Positions 17,901-26,652 of a stretch of DNA of 63,675 nt are shown in pieces. Source of the DNA: an uncultured Gemmatimonadales bacterium (GTDB lineage: Bacteria; Gemmatimonadota; Gemmatimonadetes; Longimicrobiales; Gaopeijiaceae); assembly GCA_937919655.1 (NCBI GenBank), contig CALFPJ010000108.1, forward strand, positions 1 through 63,675, in the 5' to 3' direction. The notes below the pieces were generated by a model that saw only the letters and a list, made by a program, of their open reading frames with translations, made no database searches and was not told the DNA's origin. How positions within the stretch are numbered: the stretch's first letter is position 1; every line of letters starts with the position of its first letter. Position numbers and translations under genes: made by a program.

Positions 17901-18179
17901 ATGCTGTGGGGGGCCGCCTACGGCTTCTCCATCATGCTCAGCTACTACATCCTGCGGGCCGTGCGCGACGAGATCGCCGCAGATGACCGGGACAACCTGC
18001 AGATCATCTGGACCGTGGTCTTCTTCGTCATGGTATTCGTGGCTGTACCGGCGTACTCGTGGATCGCATCGAAGTATTCCCGAGGCGTTTTCGTTCCCAT
18101 GGCGAATCGCTTTTTCATCGTGTGCTTAATCGGCTTCTGGGCCAGTCTGCTTCTCCTGCCGGTCGAGGCCCGAGGTTAG
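17901..18179 (+). pseudogene. N-terminal fragment of an MFS/nucleotide-transporter-like membrane protein
   Basis: The 92 residues contain three hydrophobic segments and the stretch SYYILRAVRDEIA, which resembles the first helix of ADP/ATP-translocase-like major facilitator proteins (SYYVLRPVRDE). Family-like residues (IVDFRDDREFKG) extend upstream of the ATG in the same frame, but there the frame closes at a TGA (17844-17846) without a start codon. The frame stops after about a quarter of a normal transporter and runs into the convergent glycosylasparaginase gene. It is best read as a remnant broken at its 3' end and perhaps at both ends. Confidence 0.6.
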
Positions 18180-19414
18180 TCCCGGCTAGGTCCCTCCAGG
18201 AGCCCCTCGAGCGGCTCTTCCCGCGCACCGTTTTCGTCGCACACCGCGAAGGTCGACTCCCCGGTGCCGTACATCGCTACGCCCGCGTAGTCGCCCGCCT
18301 TGTTCAGCACGAAGAAGCGCACGTCGAAGTTGGGAAGCCCGCGACTATTGAGCAGGCGCGATTCAATCGTGTTGTCCTTGATGCGCGTGAGCGCGGCCAT
18401 GCCCGCGTCTTTCGGCGACATGCCCTGGCGCATGAATTCGACGATCAGGAATGAAGCGCAGTTGTAGAGGTTGGCCTCACCCCGCCCCGTAGACCCTGCG
18501 GCGCCGATGTCGTTGTCCACGTATTGGCCCGCCCCCAGGATCGGAGAGTCGCCGGCGCGGCCGGGGATCTTCCATGAGAGACCGCTGGTTGTAGTGACCC
18601 CACAGATGTCTCCGCTTTGTGATACGCCTTCCAGGCTTGTGGTGCCCCAAAATGAATCCGCATCGATGAGTCCGTCATCGACCATGGAGAGACCCGCAGC
18701 GAGCCCGGCTTCCTGAAAACGTCGCAGCCGCGCCTCGTGCTCTAGGTCACGTTCGTAGCCCCCGCGGCCCCGTCCCCGTCGGATCACGTCCGGGTCATTG
18801 TCTTCGCCCGTCTGGCTCGTTCCACGAATGCGCTCCTCAGGATCCAACCAATGACTGGGATCGACCCGCCGCCGCCATTCTAACCACAAACCCCTTGAGT
18901 GGTCGGTGTTGAGATCGTCGAAGATCTCAAAGCCGAGTGAGCGGGCGAACTCGCGCGCACCCTCGCCCACGATGAGGTGGTGGTCGGTAAGCTCGGCGAC
19001 CGCCTTCGCCACGAGCGACGGAGTCTTCACTCCCTCAATGCCGGCGACACCGCCGGCCCACTTCCGTGGACCGTGCATGAGGCAGGAGTCGAGTTGAACG
19101 TTGCCATCCGCGTTGGGCAGTCCCCCATAGCCGATCCCACTCTCTTCAGGATCGAGCTCGGGGATGTTCACGCCTGCCACCATGGCGTCGAGCATGTCCT
19201 CGCCCTCGGTGATACCGCGAAAAGCCCGCTCGATTCCGCTCTCGGGTCCGCCGTTCTTGTAGCGAATGGAGGAGACGTCGGAAACCAGGATCGGCCTGGA
19301 GCGGCGGATGATCGGGGTGGGGGATCGCTTCGAGAGTTCAGCGCTCAGCGCTGCCGGAGTCGCGGCGGCAGCCACCGTTGCTGCCGTCGCCTTAACGAAG
19401 TCGCGTCTGTCCAT
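18176..19414 (-). CDS. Glycosylasparaginase (N4-(beta-N-acetylglucosaminyl)-L-asparaginase family)
   Basis: Ntn-hydrolase that would cleave the amide bond between GlcNAc and asparagine, or act as a broad isoaspartyl/asparaginase. The ATG at 19414 gives MDRRDFVKATAATVAAAA, a twin-arginine-like signal; a longer frame to 19501 is rejected. Family motifs are DAMVAGV, GIGYGGLPNADG, a long polar loop (residues about 195-230) and then GLSWKIPGRAGDSPILGAGQY with AAGSTGRGE. By alignment with the human enzyme the autoprocessing nucleophile is Thr258 in the motif WGTTS. The residue before it is Gly rather than Asp, as in related plant asparaginases. Its 3' end overlaps the convergent transporter fragment. 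Confidence 0.85.
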   Translation of the reverse strand: MDRRDFVKATAATVAAAATPAALSAELSKRSPTPIIRRSRPILVSDVSSIRYKNGGPESGIERAFRGITEGEDMLDAMVAGVNIPELDPEESGIGYGGLPNADGNVQLDSCLMHGPRKWAGGVAGIEGVKTPSLVAKAVAELTDHHLIVGEGAREFARSLGFEIFDDLNTDHSRGLWLEWRRRVDPSHWLDPEERIRGTSQTGEDNDPDVIRRGRGRGGYERDLEHEARLRRFQEAGLAAGLSMVDDGLIDADSFWGTTSLEGVSQSGDICGVTTTSGLSWKIPGRAGDSPILGAGQYVDNDIGAAGSTGRGEANLYNCASFLIVEFMRQGMSPKDAGMAALTRIKDNTIESRLLNSRGLPNFDVRFFVLNKAGDYAGVAMYGTGESTFAVCDENGAREEPLEGLLEGPSRD

Positions 19415-19483
19415 TGGACCACTCGTTGGTGGAAGTGTCGTATGTTGAAGACCACACCATAGCACGCCAACGCCGGTCTCCGC

Positions 19484-21229
19484 ATGCCACGACCCCTCCA
19501 CTCCTTCTCCGCGCTCGCGCTCACGAATGCCGTGGTGTCGACAACGGCGCGCGTGTTCACCTTGGGAACGACGTGGGCAACTGCGGCGGCAGTCACCTTT
19601 ACCGCGATGTCAGCAACCGGCTTCGTGTTGCCCTCCCCGGTTGCGGCGCAGGGTGTGAGCGGAGTGGTCGTCGATGCGTCCAGTTCGGCGCCGCTTCCGG
19701 GTGTTCTGGTCTCTGTCTTGAACGCCGCGGGTGACCGCGTTGGTGCTGTCCTCACGGACGCCTCGGGGAGATTCACAGTAGTGGTCTCGATTTCCGGAGA
19801 GTATTCAGCGCGTGCGGAGCGCATCGGCCTGGCGACCTCGAACACAGACGCGTTTGACGTCGCTTCCGAAGGGTTGCACACGCTGCGCATCGAGATGGCC
19901 GACCGCGCCGTAGAAATCGCGGGCATCGTGGTTGACTCACGTGTGCAGGCGTGCCGTATCGACCCTGCCGAAGCCATTCAAATCCAACGTTGGTGGGGGG
20001 AGGTGCGTAAGGCGCTCGACGTGAGTGCTGTGGTGCAGCGTGACCGCCTCGTACGCTTCCGGATTCAGCGCTATGAGCGGGAGTGGTCGGCAGACTTGAG
20101 GTCCCTGGCAGCAGAGCGCACCGACCTGCAGGTCGGCTTTTCCAGCCGCCCCTTCGTGTCAGCATCCACCGAGTCCCTAAGCCAGGATGGCTTCGTGCAG
20201 GGTGTGGACGGAGCCCGCCAGTACTTCGCGCCGGACGCGGACGTGCTTCTCTCCGACGCGTTCTTGGCGCAGCACTGTTTCTCCGTCGTGGCTGACGGCG
20301 CCGATGCCGACCGCCTCGGCCTGCGGTTCGAACCGATCCGGTCGAGGAAAGTGCCGGACATTCTGGGCACATTGTGGGTGGATACCACTACGGCAGAGCT
20401 GACTCACCTCGACTACAGATATGCGAATCTCGATTGGCTCCCCCAAAACGAAGCCGGGGGAAGAGTTGAGTTCCGCTACCTCCCCTCTGGGACTTGGATC
20501 GTGGCTGATTGGTTCATTCGCATGCCCCAGGTGGGCGTGCGCGGGGGAGATCGTGCGGGCAACACTGAGGTCGTGGGTTACGTCGACGTGGGCGGACGAG
20601 TCCGGCAGCTCGCCACGGCAGTTGGGGCGGGCGACGGGGCCACGGGTTCGGCCCAGTTAGTAGGAGCAGTCTTCGACAGCATTCGTGGCGCGCCGTTGGC
20701 TGGCGCGCGCGTTGCTCTTCTCGGTAGTCGGTTCAGCGCTCAGACAGATGCGGCGGGTCGCTTCGAGATCACGGGCCTTCCGGCCGCTGAACACCGGGTG
20801 GCCTTCTTTCATGCGGACCTGACCCAGTGGGGCGTAGCGTCATTTGTCCGGACGGTGGACCTCTCGGAGGATGCCCGCCGCGAGATCCAATTGGCCGTGC
20901 CGCGCTTTCGCACGTTGGCGGAGATCATGTGCACAGGGGGCGGTGACGTCGGCGCCATCCTCACCGGGTACGTGATGGACGACGGCGGCGCGGGCCTCGA
21001 GAACGTGACGGTCGAGGTCGCATGGGAGATCCCGGGTGCTGGCGGGGCTGCCCGCACCTTTACCGCAGAGGCTCGGACGGGCTCCGGCGGGCGGTACCGC
21101 ATCTGCGAGGTGCCGGCGGAGGCACGGATGGAGTTGACCGTCGTGACCGAGCAGGGAAGGGGGCGCGTGACGTCGGTGGTGCTTCCGACCGCGGAGATTA
21201 CATACCGAGAACTGCGGGCCAGACGGTAG
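19484..21229 (+). CDS. Exported carboxypeptidase-like regulatory-domain protein
   Basis: A 581-residue secreted protein of unknown function. The signal ends near PVAAQGVSG. Two or three carboxypeptidase-regulatory-like (CarboxypepD_reg) beta-sandwich domains are visible: residues about 55-140 (GVVVDASSSAPLPGVLVSV ... DASGRFTV), about 395-470 (GAVFDSIRGAPLAGARVAL ... DAAGRFEITGLP) and about 490-575. The central region (about 150-385) has a DUF-like beta-rich segment containing GTLWVDTTTAEL. Similar proteins are very common in Gemmatimonadota and may bind carbohydrate or act beside TonB receptors; that role is inference. It is transcribed divergently from the glycosylasparaginase, with a 69-base gap. 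Confidence 0.75.
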   Translation: MPRPLHSFSALALTNAVVSTTARVFTLGTTWATAAAVTFTAMSATGFVLPSPVAAQGVSGVVVDASSSAPLPGVLVSVLNAAGDRVGAVLTDASGRFTVVVSISGEYSARAERIGLATSNTDAFDVASEGLHTLRIEMADRAVEIAGIVVDSRVQACRIDPAEAIQIQRWWGEVRKALDVSAVVQRDRLVRFRIQRYEREWSADLRSLAAERTDLQVGFSSRPFVSASTESLSQDGFVQGVDGARQYFAPDADVLLSDAFLAQHCFSVVADGADADRLGLRFEPIRSRKVPDILGTLWVDTTTAELTHLDYRYANLDWLPQNEAGGRVEFRYLPSGTWIVADWFIRMPQVGVRGGDRAGNTEVVGYVDVGGRVRQLATAVGAGDGATGSAQLVGAVFDSIRGAPLAGARVALLGSRFSAQTDAAGRFEITGLPAAEHRVAFFHADLTQWGVASFVRTVDLSEDARREIQLAVPRFRTLAEIMCTGGGDVGAILTGYVMDDGGAGLENVTVEVAWEIPGAGGAARTFTAEARTGSGGRYRICEVPAEARMELTVVTEQGRGRVTSVVLPTAEITYRELRARR

Positions 21230-21246
21230 GCGAGGCCGTGGGGGAG

Positions 21247-21264
21247 CCGCCGCTACTTCGGCGG
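21247..21264. terminator. Short hairpin between convergent genes
   Basis: CCGCCG (21247-21252) pairs with CGGCGG (21259-21264) around a 6-base loop, at the meeting point of the rightward regulatory-domain gene and the leftward DUF1572 gene. It overlaps the end of the latter and has no T tract, so it is only a possible shared terminator. Confidence 0.3.
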
Positions 21265-21834
21265 AATCTTCTCCCGGGTCGGATTCATGTTGTACGCCGC
21301 CGACTGACCCGGTGGGATGCTCAAGGACGCCCAAGCATCCCCAGCGTATGCTTTGGCGATGTACTGCATTTGTCCGACGTGCGACGCGGTGTGCGCGAGT
21401 GATCGGTGCAGGGCCTCGTGGACCACGAGGCCCTGCCCGCGGATCGTGATCTGGCGAGTGAGGTCGTTATCAGTGAGCCCACTCAGAGCGTCCCAAAGAA
21501 CCGACCACCCTTCAGCCCATTTGGCCTCCGCCTCCGAGCGCTCAACCTGACGTGCCGCGAACTCGTCGTCGCGGTTGCGCCATTCTTTTTCGCCGTCGGA
21601 GGCCATGAAGTCGGTGAAGCGTGACTTCAGGTTGCCCGAGACGTGCCAGATCAGTGTCGCCAGGGAGTTGCCGTCCCCGGCTGCGGCGCAAAGGTACTCA
21701 TCCGGGCACTGCGCCGTCGCAGCAGTGCCGAGCATTTCGTACCGACGGTACTCGCCTTCAATCGATGCAATGAAGTCGCGGCTCAAGTCAGTGTCCTGTC
21801 CCAGAAGTTCGTTGGCATTCGAGCGCCGTTGCAT
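21253..21834 (-). CDS. DinB/DUF1572-family protein
   Basis: A 193-residue cytoplasmic helical-bundle protein of the DinB superfamily, DUF1572 branch. Conserved features are LATLIWHVSGNLKSRF, the central acidic EWRNRDDEF segment and the C-terminal motif HRSLAHTASHVGQMQYIAK, which supplies the metal-binding histidines. Members are often thiol-dependent S-transferases or of unknown role. It stands alone, convergent with the gene at 19484. Confidence 0.8.
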   Translation of the reverse strand: MQRRSNANELLGQDTDLSRDFIASIEGEYRRYEMLGTAATAQCPDEYLCAAAGDGNSLATLIWHVSGNLKSRFTDFMASDGEKEWRNRDDEFAARQVERSEAEAKWAEGWSVLWDALSGLTDNDLTRQITIRGQGLVVHEALHRSLAHTASHVGQMQYIAKAYAGDAWASLSIPPGQSAAYNMNPTREKIPPK

Positions 21835-22083
21835 TCGCGCTGGCTTGGTTGCTCCTCCGCAAAATCGCGGTGCTATTCCTTCCGAACGTCGGATGCCGCG
21901 GGCACGGCCGCCACCTGATGACGTCAGTTCACCTTACAGCCGCTCCCGGTCCAGCTTCCCGAGCCGCCTCCGGCCGATCACCACGACCCGCTCGTCAACT
22001 GGGTACTCTTGTTCAGCGTGCCGCTGAACGAAAGCCCGTTGGTGAGATTGCCGGACATGAAGCTCCGGTCGGGGTTGTGCCAG

Positions 22084-23634
22084 CTAGCGCCCGATCGCCG
22101 GCGCGGTCGACGGTGGCTTCCGGTGCCGTGTCGCTTGCTCGTATGCATACGCGATCCGAATCAACACCGGTTCGGACCAAGCATCCCCCAAAACTTGGAG
22201 TCCGGCGGGCAGGCTCTCTCCTCGCACGAAACCCATCGGCACGGTCAGGGCCGGGAAACCGGTGGGCGGCGCCGGATACTGACTGTTGTCCCCGTGCGGC
22301 GTCGTCATATCGCCCACTAGTCGCGGAGGGTTCCCCCAGCTCGGGTAGATGATCGCGTCGACGTTGTACTTCGCCATCGCCGCCCGCAGCCCCTCACGGA
22401 AGCGTTCCTCCTGCGCCCGACCACGGATGCACTGCTCGTTGGTCTCCGGTGTGCCCTCGAACTCGAGAAAGCGCATCACGGTCGGAAGGACGGTTCGATA
22501 CACCTTCCCGCTTTCGGAGATTTCCTTAAGGGTATGCATCGGCGGATCGGGAATCGTGGCGAGGTAGTTCTCAATGTCGTACCGGAAGCTCGAACAGCCG
22601 GTGCCGCTGCGCAGACCATCTAGATCCTCAATATAGAAGTCCTCGACGACGGTCGCGCCTAACGCCCTCAGGTCTCGGAAGGCTTCCATGAACCGGACGA
22701 TGATCTCGGGGTCAGCGCTGGCCTTGTAGGCGATTTGGCCCACCACTCCGATCCGGAGCCCGGTGAGGTCCTCAACCAGGAAATCCATATACGACTCGGC
22801 GCGCCGAACATCCGCTTCAACGGTCACCGCGTCGTTCGGGTCGGACCCCGCGATGACATCAAACACCCGGACGGCGTCTTCAACCGTGCGGGCCATGGGG
22901 CCGCCAATGTCCCGGTGCGCAAAGAGCGGCATGATGCCGTTCCTGCTCGTGAGCCCCTGTGTGGAGCGGATGCCCACCAGCGCTTGGTGACTCGAGGGCC
23001 CGCGGATGGAGTTGCCGGTGTCACTTCCCAGACCGATGAGCCCAAGGTTCGCGGCGACGGCCGCAGCAGTTCCGCCGCTAGAACCGGCCGTGACCCGATT
23101 GAGCGCGTACGGATTAAAGGTCCACCCCGGCAGCATGGAGCCTACCGTCTCCAAGGCCGTAAACGCGAACTCGGCGAGGTTGGACTTCGCCAGGATGATT
23201 GCTCCCGCCTCCCGGATCTTGCGGACCTGGTACGCGTCTGTCGCGGCCATCGACCCTTCGAGCGACGCCGATCCACCCGTAGTCGGCATGTCGTGGGTGT
23301 TGAAGTTGTCCTTCACGATGAACGGGATACCGTGCAGCGGGCCGGTCAGTGACCCGGTGCGGCGCAATGCCGCGTCCAGGGAATCAGCCCTCGCGAGGAC
23401 CCGAGGGTTGATCAGGATGAGCGAATTGAATGAAGGCCCGCGCTTGTCGTAGGCGTCGATGCGCGTAAGGTACGCCTCGACCAGTTGGCGAGAGGTGAGC
23501 GTGCCCGTGAGCATCGCGGAGTGGGCCTCGGCGATGGTGAGCTCGATGAGCTCCACACCACCAACCATTTGGGTCGCTGCACCGACGGGCAAGAATAACC
23601 CGACGAGCGCGACCGCGATTAGAATCTTCCTCAT
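22084..23634 (-). CDS. Exported amidase (amidase-signature family)
   Basis: A serine amidase of the GatA/fatty-acid-amide-hydrolase superfamily with signal peptide MRKILIAVALVGLFLPVGA, so it works outside the cytoplasm and is not a GatCAB subunit. The Ser-cisSer-Lys triad is visible: Lys108 in PFIVKDN, Ser185 in TAGSSGG and Ser209 in GSDTGNSIRGP. The spacings agree with GatA. The 516-residue length is normal. The substrate is some carboxamide; nothing nearby narrows it. A 249-base gap with no gene separates it from the DUF1572 gene. Confidence 0.85.
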   Translation of the reverse strand: MRKILIAVALVGLFLPVGAATQMVGGVELIELTIAEAHSAMLTGTLTSRQLVEAYLTRIDAYDKRGPSFNSLILINPRVLARADSLDAALRRTGSLTGPLHGIPFIVKDNFNTHDMPTTGGSASLEGSMAATDAYQVRKIREAGAIILAKSNLAEFAFTALETVGSMLPGWTFNPYALNRVTAGSSGGTAAAVAANLGLIGLGSDTGNSIRGPSSHQALVGIRSTQGLTSRNGIMPLFAHRDIGGPMARTVEDAVRVFDVIAGSDPNDAVTVEADVRRAESYMDFLVEDLTGLRIGVVGQIAYKASADPEIIVRFMEAFRDLRALGATVVEDFYIEDLDGLRSGTGCSSFRYDIENYLATIPDPPMHTLKEISESGKVYRTVLPTVMRFLEFEGTPETNEQCIRGRAQEERFREGLRAAMAKYNVDAIIYPSWGNPPRLVGDMTTPHGDNSQYPAPPTGFPALTVPMGFVRGESLPAGLQVLGDAWSEPVLIRIAYAYEQATRHRKPPSTAPAIGR

Positions 23635-23662
23635 GTCCGGAAACTATGCGACGACGCCCAGG

Positions 23663-24979
23663 TCAGCGACCCGGGAACTTTTCGCGGCCAACTCCGTCGA
23701 TCACCGGCCCGAGCCCGTTAAAGCGGATATCCTCGAACATCGCCGAGCCGTCGGCGGCGAGCGCGATGACGCTACTCCCTAGATCCAGCGATTCCGGTAG
23801 GCACGGACCGGGCACTTGAGAACAATTGCGGCGCTGTTCGGACGGTTGGGCCCCAAAGATGGTGTTAAGCGCGGACTGCTGGTGAAAATGAGCGCGAAAG
23901 ATCTCGCCTTCGCGTATGTCCGTCTGGGGCTGGCTCGGAAACATCATCCCGGTCGCGGCATGCTCCAGCGTGAAGGTGTGACCGAGCTCGTGGGCGAGAA
24001 GGTTCGGGAAGCGCTCCGTTCCCACGCCGAGGTAAATCCGGCCGTTCCAGCATCCCCACCCGGTGAACTGCCCACCATCGATGCTGCTGACGAGGTCGAT
24101 GCGGATCGCGCCCTCTGAGGTGGCCCCGTTGCACAGCCCGTTGCTTACCACCGGAACGTCGCGAGGAGGGTCGGTTTCGTCGATCACCGTGACGGTGCCC
24201 ACCACGAGTCCCATCCCTTGATTGAACCAGATGCTGTTGGTAGTCGCGAGTTGGCTTTCCATGGTTTCCATGCGGTCCACAAGTGTGCCCTCCTGAACAT
24301 GGAAGTCGATGTCGATCTCCACCGGGGGCAAGAGTGTGACGTGGATGGTATCCACAGCTGCCGTCCATGTGGGCGCCAACCGCAGCGGACGGTTGCCCCG
24401 CGCGAACACGACGATTTCGGACCCGCTGGTTTGGGCCGGCGGGAGGTAGAGGAGTGTGTCCTGTGTGCCCTGCCTACCGACGACCTGAAGGCTTGGTCCG
24501 TCTTTGAAGAGCACGAAGCCGGTGACAGACCCGAGCACTCCGTGCACGACGACTAGGTCCGATTGTGCCGGGGTGAGCAAGGTCGCTTGAATCTGCACGC
24601 TCCCCGACCCAGATCGCACCGAGGCCGTCAGCGTCTGGGTCGCGCCAGCGGACGAACCCAGTGTCCAAGCAACCGTCGCAAAACCGAGTCCGCTCGTAAC
24701 GATCGAGGAAATGGAGGTCCTGCCGCCACCTGCGGAGACCTGAAAGTCGATCGTCACTCCTGCGGCAGGCACACCCTCTCGGTCCACCACGCGCAGCGCG
24801 ATCTGCTCCGCCAAGGTCCATTCGGGGAGCCCTTTTTGCCCGTCTCCTGAGACCACCTCTATCGTGAAATCATCACCGAGCGGCGTGGTCGGGCCGTCCC
24901 CGCAGGCGATGGCGAAAAGGGTCGCAAGCGCCAAAAGGAGCTTCGTGAGTCGCCGGGGTAGGGCTGTTTGGTGTGACAT
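23663..24979 (-). CDS. Lipoprotein with Ig-like domain and HExxH metalloprotease motif
   Basis: A 438-residue predicted lipoprotein. The ATG at 24979 shares its A with the stop of the upstream uracil-DNA glycosylase gene. The signal has lipobox AIAC. Residues about 30-125 resemble a bacterial Ig-like (Big) domain (LRVVDREGVPAAGVTIDFQV). The C-terminal half contains the zinc motif HELGHTFTLEH, which fits the HExxHxxxxxH metzincin pattern, followed by ATGMMFPS as the likely Met-turn. It should be an extracellular zinc endopeptidase; the target is unknown. Translational coupling to a DNA repair gene is probably a chance of operon packing. Confidence 0.75.
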   Translation of the reverse strand: MSHQTALPRRLTKLLLALATLFAIACGDGPTTPLGDDFTIEVVSGDGQKGLPEWTLAEQIALRVVDREGVPAAGVTIDFQVSAGGGRTSISSIVTSGLGFATVAWTLGSSAGATQTLTASVRSGSGSVQIQATLLTPAQSDLVVVHGVLGSVTGFVLFKDGPSLQVVGRQGTQDTLLYLPPAQTSGSEIVVFARGNRPLRLAPTWTAAVDTIHVTLLPPVEIDIDFHVQEGTLVDRMETMESQLATTNSIWFNQGMGLVVGTVTVIDETDPPRDVPVVSNGLCNGATSEGAIRIDLVSSIDGGQFTGWGCWNGRIYLGVGTERFPNLLAHELGHTFTLEHAATGMMFPSQPQTDIREGEIFRAHFHQQSALNTIFGAQPSEQRRNCSQVPGPCLPESLDLGSSVIALAADGSAMFEDIRFNGLGPVIDGVGREKFPGR

Positions 24980-25653
24980 CAATTCGTCTCTGCGACGTGC
25001 CGGGCCCGCGTCCAGATGGCATCGAACATCGTTTCCGTGAGCTTGCCAGTGAAGGTGTTTTGTTGGCTGGGATGATACGACGAGATGAGCGTGATCGCGC
25101 CAAGGTCCGCTTCCGCGCCGTGTCCGAAGCGGGGGCGGGGTTTGCGAACGGCTATGCCACGCGCCGTCAGGATCTGGAGTGTCTGAGCGTGCGCGAACGC
25201 CCCGAGCGCGACAATGACTCGAAGCCGACTAAGGAGGTCGAGTTCGGCGTCCAGCCAGTGGCTGCACGCATCCCGTTCGGCGGACGTCGGCTTGTTTGCA
25301 GGTGGGGCACAACGGACCGCGGCTGAAACAAAGATGTCCGTGAGGCGGAGACCGTCTGCCGGCCCCACAGAATGTGGCTGGTTGGCGAAGCCCGCGCGGT
25401 GCAGCGCCCCAAAGAGCCAGTCACCCGAGCGGTCTCCCGTGAACATGCGGCCGGTACGATTAGCGCCGTGTGCGGCAGGAGCCAATCCAACGACCAACAC
25501 CCGCGCAAGCGGATCTCCGAAGGCGGGGACGGGGCGGCCCCAGTAAGTGTCATCACGGTACGCGGCCCGTTTTTCAAGGGCGACACGTTCGCGCCATTCG
25601 ACCAACCTGGGGCATTGCCTGCACTCGGTAACGCGCTTCTGGAGCGCCTCCAT
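24979..25653 (-). CDS. Uracil-DNA glycosylase, family 5 (UdgB type)
   Basis: Base-excision repair enzyme that removes uracil and some deaminated purines from DNA. The family 5 signature motif is [19 protein letters not shown], lacking the polar Asp/Asn typical of family 1, and the second motif is [15 protein letters not shown]. Cysteines at positions 11 and 14 (CRQC) and later ones fit the 4Fe-4S cluster of this family. Length 224 residues is normal. It is the middle gene of a three-gene leftward cluster, 11 bases after the upstream 105-residue gene and overlapping the downstream lipoprotein gene by one base. Confidence 0.88.
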   Translation of the reverse strand: MEALQKRVTECRQCPRLVEWRERVALEKRAAYRDDTYWGRPVPAFGDPLARVLVVGLAPAAHGANRTGRMFTGDRSGDWLFGALHRAGFANQPHSVGPADGLRLTDIFVSAAVRCAPPANKPTSAERDACSHWLDAELDLLSRLRVIVALGAFAHAQTLQILTARGIAVRKPRPRFGHGAEADLGAITLISSYHPSQQNTFTGKLTETMFDAIWTRARHVAETN

Positions 25654-25664
25654 GGCGGTCGAAG

Positions 25665-25982
25665 TCAGAGGCTGTTGGCGACCTCGATGCCGGCCTCGAG
25701 CTTCTCGGACAGGTTCGGTAGGGGCACCCCTCCAGAAACGGACACGGTGACGGCCTCGTCTGGGGTCTTGGTGCGCCAGGACGCAGCCTCAATGGAGTAC
25801 ACCCCTTCGTCGACGCTTCTGATTTCCAACCCGCGCTCCAGGCCTTCTCTGAACCAGATCAGGCGTCGCAACCCCTCGGACTTGAGGAGGTCGATTCCGT
25901 TCGCGAGGGCGAACACGGTCAATTTTGGGTCGATCGGCGCGAAAGCGTTATCGCCGGTGTTTAGATCCGCTGCGTCCGTCAT
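25665..25982 (-). CDS. Hypothetical protein, first gene of the udg cluster
   Basis: A 105-residue soluble protein with no signal or membrane segment. The ATG follows GGAG with good spacing, and the gene ends 11 bases before the glycosylase gene, so it is likely real and cotranscribed. The sequence is acidic in the first third and contains [17 protein letters not shown] and [16 protein letters not shown] do not recognise the family. Confidence 0.6.
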   Translation of the reverse strand: MTDAADLNTGDNAFAPIDPKLTVFALANGIDLLKSEGLRRLIWFREGLERGLEIRSVDEGVYSIEAASWRTKTPDEAVTVSVSGGVPLPNLSEKLEAGIEVANSL

Positions 25983-26162
25983 TCGCCATCTCCGTCCCTA
26001 TTCCCTCAGCCCGGCGGGCCGAGCCGAACACTCCCTCGGGCGCGTAGCCGCGGAAGTGACGTCCGTCCTCACCAGACGCGACGAGGGCGGGTCAAGTTTC
26101 CCCATCACGGCCGCAGCCCCCTGGCCTCGTGCAACACCCTCCCTTCAGGTGCCCGTCCTTCC

Positions 26163-26652
26163 TCACGGCGAAGCCGCAGCTACGGAGTCGGGCGCCTCGG
26201 CGATGTCCCGCTCTCCAAACCACGCGGACCACCATAGTACGGCCAACATATCGGCTCCGGCCGCCAAGCGCTCGGCTGCGAAGTCGCACGTGGTGGATTC
26301 GGTAGCCCCGGCGGGGTCGAATCCGATGTCCCTATCGAGCCGGTAAGGGGTGTCCACCTCGCCATGCGACTCCATCCAGCGCTCCCTCCGGCACGTTCTC
26401 GAGATCCATGTAGTGATCGTACGAGAGGGCTTGATCCATGGCTTGCAGGTCCCGGCTACGCCACCGATCCGGCTCGGGATCGAGGTAGGTCGGCTGGTCT
26501 CCAGCGCTCCGAAAGAAGGCAGGCATCTGGTCGGGGAGCGCACGGGCCGCCGCTCGCGCCGCCATCTCATGGCAGAAGAAGCCCCAGGGCGGCGTGATGG
26601 GCTCGGCGGAAGCGCCAAGGACCGCGGTCACCAAAATCAATGTCCCGGTCAT
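26163..26652 (-). pseudogene. Broken zinc-dependent nuclease/phospholipase-like gene (S1/P1 type)
   Basis: The frame starts at 26652 with a signal-like MTGTLILVTAVLGASA and the motif WGFFCHEMAARAAARALP, then EPDRWRS and a DHYMDLENVP segment, which resemble exported S1/P1-type zinc hydrolases. After about residue 100 the frame fails. A second frame (down to 26163) carries only the C-terminal helix, including TESTTCDFAAERLAAGADMLA and LWWSAWFG. The middle is missing, so the gene has an internal deletion plus frameshift. Its ATG overlaps the stop of the aryl-CoA ligase gene (ATGA). Confidence 0.6.

Noticed and set aside
22084..23634. GatA subunit of the tRNA amidotransferase
   Set aside because: A clear signal peptide and absence of gatB/gatC nearby make an exported amidase more likely.
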